Shown here: piece by piece, positions 18,135 through 26,380 of the stretch | How the letters are laid out: the number at the start of each line of letters is the position of its first letter | Position numbering within the stretch: the stretch's first letter is position 1 | Assembly: GCF_002013465.1 (NCBI RefSeq) | Contig: NZ_MAFC01000003.1 | Span: forward strand, 124,001-188,000 | DNA length: 64,000 nt | Source of the DNA: Mycobacterium sp. D16R12 | Lineage (GTDB): Bacteria > Actinomycetota > Actinomycetes > Mycobacteriales > Mycobacteriaceae | Reading direction: 5' to 3' | Notes under the pieces: generated by a model | What the model was told of the DNA's origin: nothing | Seen by the model: only the letters and a program-made list of their open reading frames with translations | Databases searched by the model: none | Translations under genes and position numbers: made by a program

Positions 18135-18971
18135 TCACTGCACGTGGTCGGCGATCTGCCCCTGCTCACCGAACAACACGGCATTCCACGTCGCGATGAG
18201 TTCGGTGTTATCCACCTCATCGGGGTGAAAGTCTTTGCGGCTGTAGGACGCTAGTCGCCGAAACACCTCACGCGAGAAGAAGGGCGAGCGGAACAATCGG
18301 GCGGCGCTGCGAAAGAAGATCCTGGGTTTGTAGAAGTCCGGGTCTCGAAGTAACGATATGAGCGACGCACACGCGGCGAGCGTGAAGAACCCACATGTGG
18401 TGAACCACATGACAAATACCCGCATGCGGTGGGTACCACCGACGGCCTGGTAGACATCGAAGGCCACCGTGCGATGCTCAGATTCCTCCAGCGCGTGCCA
18501 CAGCAGCATGGATCGAACCTCGCCCTGTCCCAACATCTGTTGGGCGCGTTCGTCGGTCAGGAGCGTCTCAGCCAGGATCGCGGTGTAATGCTCCAGCGCC
18601 GCGGTCATCGCAAGGCAGTACTTCGCCGAGGAGTAGCGCGTGCGCGTTTCCAGTCCCCTGCGAGTCGCTCGATCGATGAAGGCGGTCGGATAACCCATTT
18701 CCTGCAGGCGCTCGTTGAGCTCACGATGCTCACGGCTGTGCGTCGCCTCCTGGCCGATGAACCCGGCCACCTGCTTCTTGAGCTCCGGATCGGTGATCTG
18801 GTCGGCGACCGCCCGCACCGAGCGGATCATGAACGCCTCACCCTCGGGGAAAGCTCCCGAGAGCACCGAGACCACGTGACTCATCCCCAAGTCGTCCTGC
18901 ACATAGTGGCGCCGCATGGAACCGGCCGGATAACGGAACTTGATCCGCCTGGTCTTGATTTCCCGTTCCAT
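18135..18971 (-). CDS. predicted metal-dependent hydrolase (COG3687 family), copy 1
   Basis: A 278-residue protein of the COG3687 / PF10118 metal-dependent hydrolase family. It has the N-terminal IKTRRIKFRYPAGS, the helical EATHSREHRELNERLQEMGY with His and Glu candidates, ALEHYTAILAETLL, and the metal-like motif WHALEESEHRTVAFDVY. The enzymatic activity is not established; the all-helical fold with E and H residues suggests a di-metal site. ATG at 18971 was chosen because AGG precedes it by five bases. A hydrophobic stretch VMWFTTCGFFTLAACASLIS may associate with membrane. It is a tandem paralogue of the next gene, 69 bases away. Confidence 0.8.
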   Translation of the reverse strand: MEREIKTRRIKFRYPAGSMRRHYVQDDLGMSHVVSVLSGAFPEGEAFMIRSVRAVADQITDPELKKQVAGFIGQEATHSREHRELNERLQEMGYPTAFIDRATRRGLETRTRYSSAKYCLAMTAALEHYTAILAETLLTDERAQQMLGQGEVRSMLLWHALEESEHRTVAFDVYQAVGGTHRMRVFVMWFTTCGFFTLAACASLISLLRDPDFYKPRIFFRSAARLFRSPFFSREVFRRLASYSRKDFHPDEVDNTELIATWNAVLFGEQGQIADHVQ

Positions 18972-19040
18972 GATCACCTCACCCCGCCGCCGGTCTCCCC
19001 ACCAGTATCACCAGCGTACCGACGCGCATGGGGCCGGTCC

Positions 19041-19877
19041 CTAGTGCAGGTGTCCGGCCAGCTGCCCGTTCTCCCCGAAAAGCTCGGCATGCCATTTCTC
19101 GATGAGTTCGGTGTTGTCGGAATCGTTGGGGTGGAATCCCGGACGGTTGTACTCACCGATGCGGCGGCGCACCTCGCGGCTCAGGAACGGCAAGTGCCGC
19201 AATGCCGCAATGCTTTTCACCAGCCGGACGGGGTTGTACGCGGCCTTGTCACGCAGCAGCGAGATCACCGTCTCAAAGAATGTGGTGTAGATGAAAGCGA
19301 TGGTGGTACGCCGCATCACCCAGATACGCAGCCGCTCACTACCGCCGACCGCGCGGTAGACGTCGAATGTGACGCAGCGGTGCTCGGCTTCCTCGAAGGC
19401 GTGCCAGAGCAGCATGGAACGCACCTCGCCCTCGCCGAGCATGTCCAGGGCGCGTTGGTCGGTCAGCAGGGTCTCCGCAAGTACCGCGGTGTAATGCTCC
19501 AACGCGGCCGTGACGGCCAGCGTGTAGATCGGCGGGTAGTTCCGCGTCTGGAAGTTGAATATCCGGCGGGCCAGCCGCTCCACGAAAGCGGTCGGATATC
19601 CCATCTCCTGCAGGCGCTCGTTGAGCTCACGGTGCTCGCGCCCGTGGGTCATCTCCTGGCCGATGAACCCGGACACTTGCTTCTTGAGTTCGGGATCGGT
19701 GATCTGGTCCGAGTAGCGCCGAACCGACCGGATGAAGAACTCCTCACCCTCAGGAAACACCGCCGACAGCATCGCCATCATGTGGCTCGACACCAGGTCA
19801 CCCTGCACAAAATGGCGATCCAGCGAACCCGGCTGGTAGCGAAACTTGATACGGCGGGTCTTGATAGGCCTGTCCAT
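19041..19877 (-). CDS. predicted metal-dependent hydrolase (COG3687 family), copy 2
   Basis: A 278-residue paralogue of the neighbouring gene, colinear with it and sharing long identical blocks (IKTRRIKFRY, QITDPELKKQV, REHRELNERLQEMGYPTAF, GEVRSMLLWHA). Candidate metal residues are conserved (EMTHGREHRELNE, FEEAEHRCVTFDVY). The start ATG at 19877 has GGGAAG eight bases upstream. The copies likely arose by tandem duplication and may be co-transcribed, with this one first. Differences concentrate in the hydrophobic stretch (RRTTIAFIYTTFFETVISLL here), suggesting different partners or membrane contact. Function unknown. Confidence 0.8.
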   Translation of the reverse strand: MDRPIKTRRIKFRYQPGSLDRHFVQGDLVSSHMMAMLSAVFPEGEEFFIRSVRRYSDQITDPELKKQVSGFIGQEMTHGREHRELNERLQEMGYPTAFVERLARRIFNFQTRNYPPIYTLAVTAALEHYTAVLAETLLTDQRALDMLGEGEVRSMLLWHAFEEAEHRCVTFDVYRAVGGSERLRIWVMRRTTIAFIYTTFFETVISLLRDKAAYNPVRLVKSIAALRHLPFLSREVRRRIGEYNRPGFHPNDSDNTELIEKWHAELFGENGQLAGHLH

Positions 19878-19973
19878 ACTCAGCTTCCCACTACCCCGCA
19901 ATGACTGATTTCGGTCGGCATCGCCAACGGGCTCAGGGTACCGCAGTTCGCTGAGATTCCGATGACCCAGGCC

Positions 19974-20000
19974 TTGACATATACCTATATCGGTATATGT
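19974..20000 (+). promoter_or_regulatory. ArsR promoter with overlapping operator
   Basis: TTGACA at 19974-19979 is a consensus -35. ACATATACC (19977-19985) and GGTATATGT (19992-20000) form a perfect 9-bp inverted repeat with a 6-base spacer that covers the -35/-10 interval; TATATG near 19994 could serve as the -10. The ATG at 20008 follows within eight bases with no Shine-Dalgarno sequence, so the transcript is probably leaderless and autorepressed. Confidence 0.6.
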
Positions 20001-20007
20001 TTCATTC

Positions 20008-20346
20008 ATGGCGCGCACCCCCACCACCGCTGACGCGTTCAACGCGATCGCCGAGGCGGGCCGCCGTGACCTGCTCAGCGCCATCGGCGCCGGTGAGGTC
20101 ACCGTGAACGAACTGGTGACGCGGACCCGGATGGGTCAACCGCAGGTGTCCAAGCATCTGGGCGTGCTCCGTGCTGTGGATCTGGTGCGGGTGCGCTCAC
20201 ACGGACGACAACGCTTCTATCGCGTCAACGGTGCGGCCCTGCGGCCCGTCCATGACTGGGTGGGCGCGTTCGAGCGCACCTGGAACCAGCGCCTCGACCG
20301 ACTCGACGATCTACTCACCGAACTCAAGAAAGAGGAAATGGAATGA
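20008..20346 (+). CDS. ArsR-family helix-turn-helix repressor
   Basis: A 112-residue ArsR/SmtB winged-helix protein. It shows AFNAIAEAGRRDLLSAIGAG, the recognition helix QPQVSKHLGVLRAVDLVRV, and the wing HGRQRFYRVNGAAL. It lacks the ELCV(C)DLC metal motif, so it is of the non-metal subgroup that is often paired with an AHSA1/SRPBCC gene. The stop overlaps the start of that gene (ATGA). The upstream palindrome implies autoregulation. Confidence 0.92.
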   Translation: MARTPTTADAFNAIAEAGRRDLLSAIGAGEVTVNELVTRTRMGQPQVSKHLGVLRAVDLVRVRSHGRQRFYRVNGAALRPVHDWVGAFERTWNQRLDRLDDLLTELKKEEME

Positions 20347-20843
20347 CCGTTAGCAACCGTTATGGCAGCGCCACCGTCCAACTTCCCTCGGAAACAACAA
20401 TTCTCATCACCCGATTGTTCGACGCGCCCGCCGCGCTGGTCTTCCGGACACTCACCGAACCCGAGCTGGTCAAGCGCTGGTGGGGATTCGAGACCGCACA
20501 ATGGCAGGTCTGCGACATCGATCTGCGGGTCGGCGGCACGTGGCGGTACGTGGTCAGTCAACCGTGCGAGTCCGAGCCCGACATGGAGGTCGCCTTCCAT
20601 GGCGAGTACCGCGAGATCGACGCACCGCACCGACTGGTCAGCACCGAGGTGTTCGAAGGCGTGCCGGAGGGCGAGGCGCTCGTCTCCACCACCCTGGATG
20701 AAGCCGAAGGTGTGACAACCATGCGGGTCCTGGTGCAGCACAGCTCCCAGGAACATCGCGATGGGCACATCAACTCCGGTATGGAGGTCGGCATGCAGGT
20801 CAGTTACAACCGCATCGAGGACCTGCTGCGCAACCTGGGCTGA
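20343..20843 (+). CDS. SRPBCC / AHSA1-like ligand-binding protein
   Basis: A 166-residue AHSA1-type START-fold protein. Family features are ITRLFDAPAALVFRTLTEPE near the N-terminus, KRWWGFETAQWQVCDIDLRVG, GEYREIDAPHRLVSTEVF, and the C-terminal helix MEVGMQVSYNRIEDLL. Members bind hydrophobic ligands and are very often encoded next to an ArsR regulator, as here. It is translationally coupled to the regulator. Ligand and function unknown. Confidence 0.9.
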   Translation: MTVSNRYGSATVQLPSETTILITRLFDAPAALVFRTLTEPELVKRWWGFETAQWQVCDIDLRVGGTWRYVVSQPCESEPDMEVAFHGEYREIDAPHRLVSTEVFEGVPEGEALVSTTLDEAEGVTTMRVLVQHSSQEHRDGHINSGMEVGMQVSYNRIEDLLRNLG

Positions 20844-20876
20844 AATAGGGCGTCCACCGCGTGTGTTGCAGCCACG

Positions 20877-21323
20877 GTGAGCAACCACTTCACCTCCGAG
20901 TACATCGCCACCAATCCCCAGTGGGTCGATGAGCAGATCGAGATCTACGAATCCAGCGGCGGAGCCGAAGGCACCACGTTCGACGGCATCCCCGTCGTGG
21001 TGCTTTACACCATCGGTGCGAAATCGGGACAGATCCGCAAGGCCCCGCTCATGCGCGTCGAGCACGAAGGCGCGTACCTGGCAGTCGGCTCGATCGGCGG
21101 TGCGCCGAAGAACCCCGCCTGGGTCGCGAACCTGCGGGCCAATCCGGTGATCGAACTGCGCGACGGCGAAAACGTGCACACGGTGCGCGCCGACGAGATC
21201 ACAGACGAGGCCGAGCGTGCCGCATGGTGGGAACGTGCCGTGGCGGCCTTCCCTCCCTATGCGGAGTACACGAAGCGCACCACCCGGGTGTTTCCGCTGT
21301 TCACCCTCACTCCGGTGAGCTAG
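20877..21323 (+). CDS. F420-dependent nitroreductase-family (DUF385) protein
   Basis: A 148-residue protein of the deazaflavin (F420)-dependent nitroreductase family (Ddn/FDOR). Typical segments are IPVVVLYTIGAKSGQIRKAP, GAYLAVGSIGGAPKNPAWVA and NLRANPVIELRDGE; the K-SG-R-R/K-P stretch contacts the cofactor phosphate. The family reduces quinones and nitro compounds with F420H2. GTG at 20877 is used and lacks a clear ribosome site. It follows the AHSA1 gene by 33 bases and may share its transcript. The 3' end overlaps the convergent acyltransferase gene by 17 bases. Confidence 0.88.
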   Translation: MSNHFTSEYIATNPQWVDEQIEIYESSGGAEGTTFDGIPVVVLYTIGAKSGQIRKAPLMRVEHEGAYLAVGSIGGAPKNPAWVANLRANPVIELRDGENVHTVRADEITDEAERAAWWERAVAAFPPYAEYTKRTTRVFPLFTLTPVS

Positions 21324-22056
21324 CGGCCGCCTTCTTGCGTTCAATATCGGCCAGTGCCTCGGCAAGTTGCGCGCGCTGCGCGGCCGAGGCGTCCCAGGCC
21401 ACCTTCCGGTTCTTGACGACCCTGGCCGGTGCCCCGACAGCGATCGAGTAGTCCGGGATCACGCCCTTGACCACAGCGTGGGCGCCGAGCACGCAGCCGC
21501 GGCCGACGATCGTGTCCCGAAGGACGGTCACCTTGGTGGCGATCCAGGTGTCCGGCCCGATGCGCACCGGGGACTTGGCGATGCCCTGGTCCTTGATCGG
21601 GTAGGTGATGTCGTCCATGCGATGGTCGAAATCGCACACGTAGCACCAGTCGGCCATGAGGGCGGAGTCGCCGAACTCGATGTCGATGTACGCGTTGACG
21701 ACGTTGTCCTTACCAAACACCACCTTGTCGCCCAGACGTAGGGAGCCCTCATGGGCACGCAGCGAGTTTCCGTCGCCGATATGTACCCATCTGCCGATCT
21801 CCATCCGGGCCAGCTCGGGTGTGCAGTGGATCTCGACGTTCTTGCCGAGGAACAGCATGCCGCGCGTGACGATGTGCGGGTTGGAGAGCTTGAACTTGAG
21901 CAGGCGCCAGTACCGAACCAGGTACCACGGCGTGTAGGCCTTGTTCGCGATCACCCATCGCAATGAGGCCTTGGTCAGGAATTTGGCCTGTGCCGGGTCG
22001 CGTAGGCGCTGTCCGCGCCAGCGCTTGTGCAGGGGAGCGCCCCACATCGTCGTCAT
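21307..22056 (-). CDS. left-handed beta-helix acyltransferase (Rv3034c-like)
   Basis: A 249-residue protein with a hexapeptide-repeat (LbH) C-terminal domain: VHIGDGNSLRAHEGSLRLGD, RIGPDTWIATKVTVLRDTIV, GRGCVLGAHAVVKGVIPDYS, then IAVGAPARVVKNRK, the classic end of the acetyltransferase helix. His residues in the FDHRM and LGAHAVV positions suit catalysis. Rv3034c occupies the same place in M. tuberculosis. The start MTTMWGAPLHKRW at 22056 is chosen because the extension before it looks non-coding. The acceptor is probably a sugar or glycolipid; this is family inference. Confidence 0.85.
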   Translation of the reverse strand: MTTMWGAPLHKRWRGQRLRDPAQAKFLTKASLRWVIANKAYTPWYLVRYWRLLKFKLSNPHIVTRGMLFLGKNVEIHCTPELARMEIGRWVHIGDGNSLRAHEGSLRLGDKVVFGKDNVVNAYIDIEFGDSALMADWCYVCDFDHRMDDITYPIKDQGIAKSPVRIGPDTWIATKVTVLRDTIVGRGCVLGAHAVVKGVIPDYSIAVGAPARVVKNRKVAWDASAAQRAQLAEALADIERKKAAASSPE

Positions 22057-22140
22057 GGCCGCACAGCCTACGGGACGCGGTAGGACGCGCACGCTACCCT
22101 GCGATGGGCCGGACCGCCCCTATGAAAGGAGTGCCACACC

Positions 22141-23433
22141 GTGCTTTCCCGGGCACGAGTACTCGCGAGCATTGCTTTCGCGACACTCCTCACCGTCACC
22201 GGATGTTCCGGCGATGATTCCTGGATCAACATCAAGGCGGCGCCCGGCTGGTCCGCCACCTACGCCGACGCGCACAACAGCAGCTACACGCCCACCGAGG
22301 GCGCTCGCGAGCTGACCCTGGAGTGGAGCCGGAACACCAAGGGCCAGATACGCAGTGCCGCGGCCATCGGTATCGACAACTTCATCGCCGTCAGCGCCGA
22401 CACCCAGTCCGGTTGCACGCTCATGGAGTGGGAGAACGACAAGGCTGCCCGCCAGCGCTGGTGCACCCGGATGGTCACCGGAAGCCCGTGGTCCGGACCG
22501 CTCTCCGACGGCTACAACAACATCTACATGGGTCAACCCGGTGCCGTGGTCTCGTTCCCGCCCACCCAGTGGATTCGGTGGCGCAAGCCCGTCATCGGCG
22601 CACCGACCACTCCCAAGATCGTCGAGCCCGGACGGCTTCTCGTCGTCACGCACCTCGGTCAGATAGTGATCTTCGACGCCCAGCGCGGCGAGGTCGTGGG
22701 TACCCCGATGGATCTGCTCGAGGGGGTCGACCCTGCTGATCCACGACGCGGCCTGGGTGATTGCGAAGCGGCGGGACCCCAATGCCCGGTATCCGCCTCC
22801 CCCGCCTACGACCCCGAGACCGGCACGATTGTCACCACGCTGTGGCAGCCGGGCAAACCGGTACCCGTGCTGCTGGGAATCACCTACGACGCCGACGGCA
22901 AGATCACCCTGAAACACAAGTGGGCCAACAAGATCATCGATGAGGGCGTAATCGGCTCCCCCGTGATGTCCCAGGATGGCGAAACGGTCTACATCAACGA
23001 CCGCAAGGGTTCGCTACACGCGATGCATACGTTCGACGGCAGCCAGAAATGGTCGGTGCCCTTGGGATTCAACGCCGCGACACCACCCTCGGTAGCACCG
23101 GACGGGACCATCATCGCCGGAACCGGCGACAAGGCCACCCTGGTGGGGATCAAAGACTCCGGTAGCAAGGGCGAAATTGCCTGGCGTCGCGATGATCTCG
23201 CTCCGCTCTCGACGTCGAGCCAGGCCGCCGGAAACGTCGGCTATGCCGTCGTCAAGGACGGAGACAAGGGGCTGGCCCTGGTGGTGTTCAACACTCCGGA
23301 CGGAGCCACCATCAACCACTACCCACTGCCCGATGCCACCGGTTTTCCGGTCGGAATCTCGATCGGGCCGGATCAACGGGTGATCGTCACACTGAGCGAG
23401 GGCTTGGTGTATGGGTTCCGCCCGGGGACCTAG
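22141..23433 (+). CDS. PQQ-like beta-propeller lipoprotein (Rv3035-like)
   Basis: A 430-residue exported lipoprotein. The signal peptide SRARVLASIAFATLLTVTGC ends in a lipobox with Cys22. The rest is a beta-propeller with PQQ/BamB-like blades (FDGSQKWSVPLGFNAA, GEIAWRRDDLAP, VYINDRKGSLHAMHT). The GTG start has AAAGGAG upstream. It corresponds in position to Rv3035. A role in envelope protein assembly or binding is likely but unproven. Its 3' end overlaps the convergent methyltransferase gene by 47 bases. Confidence 0.88.
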   Translation: MLSRARVLASIAFATLLTVTGCSGDDSWINIKAAPGWSATYADAHNSSYTPTEGARELTLEWSRNTKGQIRSAAAIGIDNFIAVSADTQSGCTLMEWENDKAARQRWCTRMVTGSPWSGPLSDGYNNIYMGQPGAVVSFPPTQWIRWRKPVIGAPTTPKIVEPGRLLVVTHLGQIVIFDAQRGEVVGTPMDLLEGVDPADPRRGLGDCEAAGPQCPVSASPAYDPETGTIVTTLWQPGKPVPVLLGITYDADGKITLKHKWANKIIDEGVIGSPVMSQDGETVYINDRKGSLHAMHTFDGSQKWSVPLGFNAATPPSVAPDGTIIAGTGDKATLVGIKDSGSKGEIAWRRDDLAPLSTSSQAAGNVGYAVVKDGDKGLALVVFNTPDGATINHYPLPDATGFPVGISIGPDQRVIVTLSEGLVYGFRPGT

Positions 23434-24580
23434 CCTCACAAACGAATACTCTTGCCTCACTACCTATCCGGGTGATGACCACCGATAGCGCCACCCCGCC
23501 ACGCAACTTCAGCCGAGTTCGCAGCACCGCCGGGTCGAGATCGACCCCGCGCACGGTGATTTCCACGGACCCGCAATCGCGCGCGGCAAGAGCCTGACGC
23601 AGCCGCTTCTCGCTGTACGCCAGCGCATCGAGCACCCGATAGCCTTGCACACCGGCGGGTACCGAATTCCCCGACACGTAGGCGATGCGGGGATCCAACT
23701 GCCACAACCCGTGTCGCGCCGCGTACTGCCGCACCAGACCGGCGCGCACCACCGCGCCGTCGGGGTCGATGATCCACTCCCCCGCCTCGGCGACCGCACA
23801 GTCATCCGGATCGACATCGGTCAGCTGGTAGCCGCCACCGGTCGCGGAGAGCACGGTGGCGCGCCTGCGCGCCCGAGCCAGCCCCGCCGACCACAGACAT
23901 GCCTCGCGGACGCCCCCGTCGAGTGAGACAACCTCGACCTCGCCGGCAAACCCTGTCTGCTCCCGTAAATCGGTGAAATCCAGTCCCGGAGCGCATTTGA
24001 CGACCAGATCGCGATCTGCGTAGGTCCGCAACACCGCGTCCAGAGGCGGCGAGTAAGCCGACGGATCGAACCGTCGGCGCCCGCCGGCGCGGCGCCCCGG
24101 ATCGGCAATCACCACCTCGGCCCGGCTGGCCGGTGCCAGCGCATCCGCCCGACAAATCAGAACGCGGTTGCCAATATTGTGGTGAGCCATTGCCGTTCGC
24201 ACCGGATCGAGATCGCTGCCGATAACCGTCGCGGCGACGCCGTGAAGAGCACCAAGCTCGGTCCCCACTGAACAGGTGACATCGTGAACCACCCTCCCGG
24301 CCAGTCGCGCGGCCCGGTGTCGCGCCACCGCGGCGGGCGTCGCCTGCTGTAGCGCGTCATCGGTGAACAGCCAGTCCGGTACGTCGCCCAGTTTGGCCAC
24401 TGCCTTACGGCGCAGCTGCACCGTCTGCGCCAAGACCGCGGCGCGGTTTCCGAATTCGGTGCGCAGGGCCGCCGTATCGGCCACCAGGGTGGCCGCCGAG
24501 AACGTGTACGCGGACGCCCGCGCCAGGTCCGCACTGCCCGCCTCCGACGACAGATATGCGACGTCGGAAAGCTCGAACAC
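23387..24580 (-). CDS. THUMP-like SAM-binding protein (Rv3037c-like)
   Basis: A 397-residue protein with a Rossmann methyltransferase core: VVHDVTCSVGTELGALHGVA, VIGSDLDPVRTAMAHHN, VVIADPGRRAGGRRRFDPS (the DPxRR motif) and VKCAPGLDFTDL. The C-terminal part, including GNSVPAGVQGYRVLDALAYS and EITVRGVDLDP, matches the THUMP-like domain of the Rv3037c family. An RNA or nucleotide methyltransferase role is suspected but not shown. First downstream neighbour of the Rv3038c-like methyltransferase with an 18-base gap, so likely one operon. Confidence 0.85.
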   Translation of the reverse strand: MFELSDVAYLSSEAGSADLARASAYTFSAATLVADTAALRTEFGNRAAVLAQTVQLRRKAVAKLGDVPDWLFTDDALQQATPAAVARHRAARLAGRVVHDVTCSVGTELGALHGVAATVIGSDLDPVRTAMAHHNIGNRVLICRADALAPASRAEVVIADPGRRAGGRRRFDPSAYSPPLDAVLRTYADRDLVVKCAPGLDFTDLREQTGFAGEVEVVSLDGGVREACLWSAGLARARRRATVLSATGGGYQLTDVDPDDCAVAEAGEWIIDPDGAVVRAGLVRQYAARHGLWQLDPRIAYVSGNSVPAGVQGYRVLDALAYSEKRLRQALAARDCGSVEITVRGVDLDPAVLRTRLKLRGGVALSVVITRIGSEARVFVCEARSPGGTHTPSPRSV

Positions 24581-24598
24581 CGGCAGGAATTCGAGGGA

Positions 24599-25564
24599 TT
24601 ACGAAGACTTGAGCCCGGTGATCATCACGTTGTAGTACCAGCCCTTCGGCACCACGTGACGCCACACGTTCTCGTCCACCCAGCTGAGCGCCTTCCAACC
24701 GCCGAACGCGAACTTCGCCCAGCCCCAGCCCAGCTTGCCCGGTGGCACCGTCGACTCGAACGTGCGCACCGGCCAGCCCAGCATGGCTGCGGTGAATTCC
24801 TCACTGGCCGTCCGCACGGCGACTGCACCGGCGTTGGTGGCCATCTTCTCCAGCTCAGCAGGATCAAAGGTGTGCAGGTCAACGACCCATTCCAGGGCCG
24901 CGGCGCGGGAGTTCTCGTCGAGTTCCTCTTGCGGACGGCGCCAGCTTTCCAATCCGGGCAGCTTCATCGCCTGGACCGTGGTCTTCCAGGTCAGATTCGC
25001 GAGCGCGCGGGCATAGAGGTTCCCGACCGTGGTGGGCTCGCCGGCGAAAATGAACCGCCCGCCCGGCTTGAGTACCCGCAGCACTTCGCGCAGCGACAGC
25101 TCGACGTCGGGGATGTGGTGCAGCACGGCATGGCCCACCACCAAATCGAAGGTGTTGTCGTCGTAAGGAATCCGCTCGGCATCGGCGACTCGGCCGTCAA
25201 CGTCAAGGCCCAGCTCCTTGCCGGTGCGGGTTGCGACCTTGACCATGCCCGGCGACAGGTCGGTGACCGAGCCGCGGCGCGCGACACCCGACTGCATCAG
25301 GTTCAGCAGGAAGAAACCGGTGCCACAACCGAGCTCCAGCGCACGGTCATAGGGCAGCTCACGCTGATCCTCGACGGGCACGATGGCGTCGAACCGGCCG
25401 CGCGCGTAGTCGATGCAGCGCTGGTCGTACGAGATGGACCACTTCTCGTCGTAGGTCTCCGCTTCCCAGTCGTGATAGAGGATCTGGGCGAGTTTGTTGT
25501 CCTCAAAAGCGGCAGCGACCTGCTCCGCAGTGGCCTTGGTCGTCGGCTCGGAAATCTCCGTCAT
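24599..25564 (-). CDS. class I methyltransferase (Rv3038c-like)
   Basis: A 321-residue SAM-dependent methyltransferase: motif I ALELGCGTGFFLLNLMQSGV, motif II SVTDLSPGMVKVATR, DLVVGHAVLHHIPDVE, and VLRVLKPGGRFIFAGEPT. The C-terminal third (about 210-321) is family-specific and includes aromatic-rich AKFAFGGWKALSWVDENVW. Rv3038c is its positional counterpart; the substrate is unknown. It lies between echA17 and the THUMP-like gene, all on one strand. Confidence 0.9.
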   Translation of the reverse strand: MTEISEPTTKATAEQVAAAFEDNKLAQILYHDWEAETYDEKWSISYDQRCIDYARGRFDAIVPVEDQRELPYDRALELGCGTGFFLLNLMQSGVARRGSVTDLSPGMVKVATRTGKELGLDVDGRVADAERIPYDDNTFDLVVGHAVLHHIPDVELSLREVLRVLKPGGRFIFAGEPTTVGNLYARALANLTWKTTVQAMKLPGLESWRRPQEELDENSRAAALEWVVDLHTFDPAELEKMATNAGAVAVRTASEEFTAAMLGWPVRTFESTVPPGKLGWGWAKFAFGGWKALSWVDENVWRHVVPKGWYYNVMITGLKSS

Positions 25565-25585
25565 GGCCGTCAGCCTAACGCCTGG

Positions 25586-26380
25586 TTAGGCTCCCCTGAA
25601 CCGGGCCGTCCCCGGGCCGATCTCCAGCTGAGCGGCCACCCCGTCCGCACGATCCTGTGTCGCGAACACCTGGCAAAACAGCTCGCGTTCCCTGTCCAGT
25701 CCCCCGGCCAGCGGACTGTCGAAGCCGTGGTCGATTGCCTCCTTGGCAGCGGCGAGCGCCAGAGGCGGACCGTCGACAAAGCGCCGGGCCCAGGCCGCGG
25801 CCTCGGTGTAGACATCATCGGGTGCCACCATCTGATCCAGGAGCCCCATCCGCAGGGCCTCCTTGGCGGCGACCAGGCGCCCGCTGAACACCATTTCCTT
25901 GGCCCGGCTCAAACCCACAACGCGTGCCAGCCGCACTGTCCCGCCACCGCCCGGGATCATGCCCGCCAGGATCTCCGGCGAACCCACCTTGACGTTGTCC
26001 CCCGCGATCCGCCAATCAGCCGCCAGCGCCAGCTCCAGGCCACTGCCCAACGCGTATCCCGTGATCGCGGCAATCGTGGGTTTGGCCAGCTCTGCCACGG
26101 CGGTCAGCGCGGCTTGGCGGTCACCGGCGCTGCGCGACATCTCGTCAGCGGTCAACTCCGATAGCTCGGCCAAATCATCACCGGTGCAGAAGATTTCGTG
26201 CCCGCCGTAGACGATGACGACGCGGATGTCCGCGCGCGCGTTGGCCTCGGCGGCAGCCAGGGCGAGCTCACGGTACATCTGACGGGTGAGGGCGTTGGTG
26301 GGCGGACGCGACAGCGCGATGGTGCCGATGCCGGGATGCTCGGGCGCGGTACGCACCGAGACGAATTCGGGTTCGGTCAT
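25586..26380 (-). CDS. echA17: enoyl-CoA hydratase/isomerase (EchA17-like)
   Basis: A 264-residue crotonase-family protein. It shows the oxyanion-hole region VIVYGGHEIFCTGDDLAELS and the second signature TIAAITGYALGSGLELALAA, then GSPEILAGMIPGGGGTVRL. The Glu/Asp pair in the usual catalytic places supports hydratase activity in fatty-acid beta-oxidation. The ATG at 26380 overlaps the stop of the upstream Nudix gene (ATGA). Gene symbol is by position and family relative to Rv3039c. Confidence 0.9.
   Translation of the reverse strand: MTEPEFVSVRTAPEHPGIGTIALSRPPTNALTRQMYRELALAAAEANARADIRVVIVYGGHEIFCTGDDLAELSELTADEMSRSAGDRQAALTAVAELAKPTIAAITGYALGSGLELALAADWRIAGDNVKVGSPEILAGMIPGGGGTVRLARVVGLSRAKEMVFSGRLVAAKEALRMGLLDQMVAPDDVYTEAAAWARRFVDGPPLALAAAKEAIDHGFDSPLAGGLDRERELFCQVFATQDRADGVAAQLEIGPGTARFRGA

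Noticed and set aside
18429..19904. 491-codon forward frame across both COG3687 genes
   Set aside because: It is internally repetitive only because the genes on the other strand are duplicated; no start site or motifs.
24656..26164. 502-codon forward frame opposite the methyltransferase and echA17
   Set aside because: Composition and lack of motifs mark it as antisense shadow of conserved genes.
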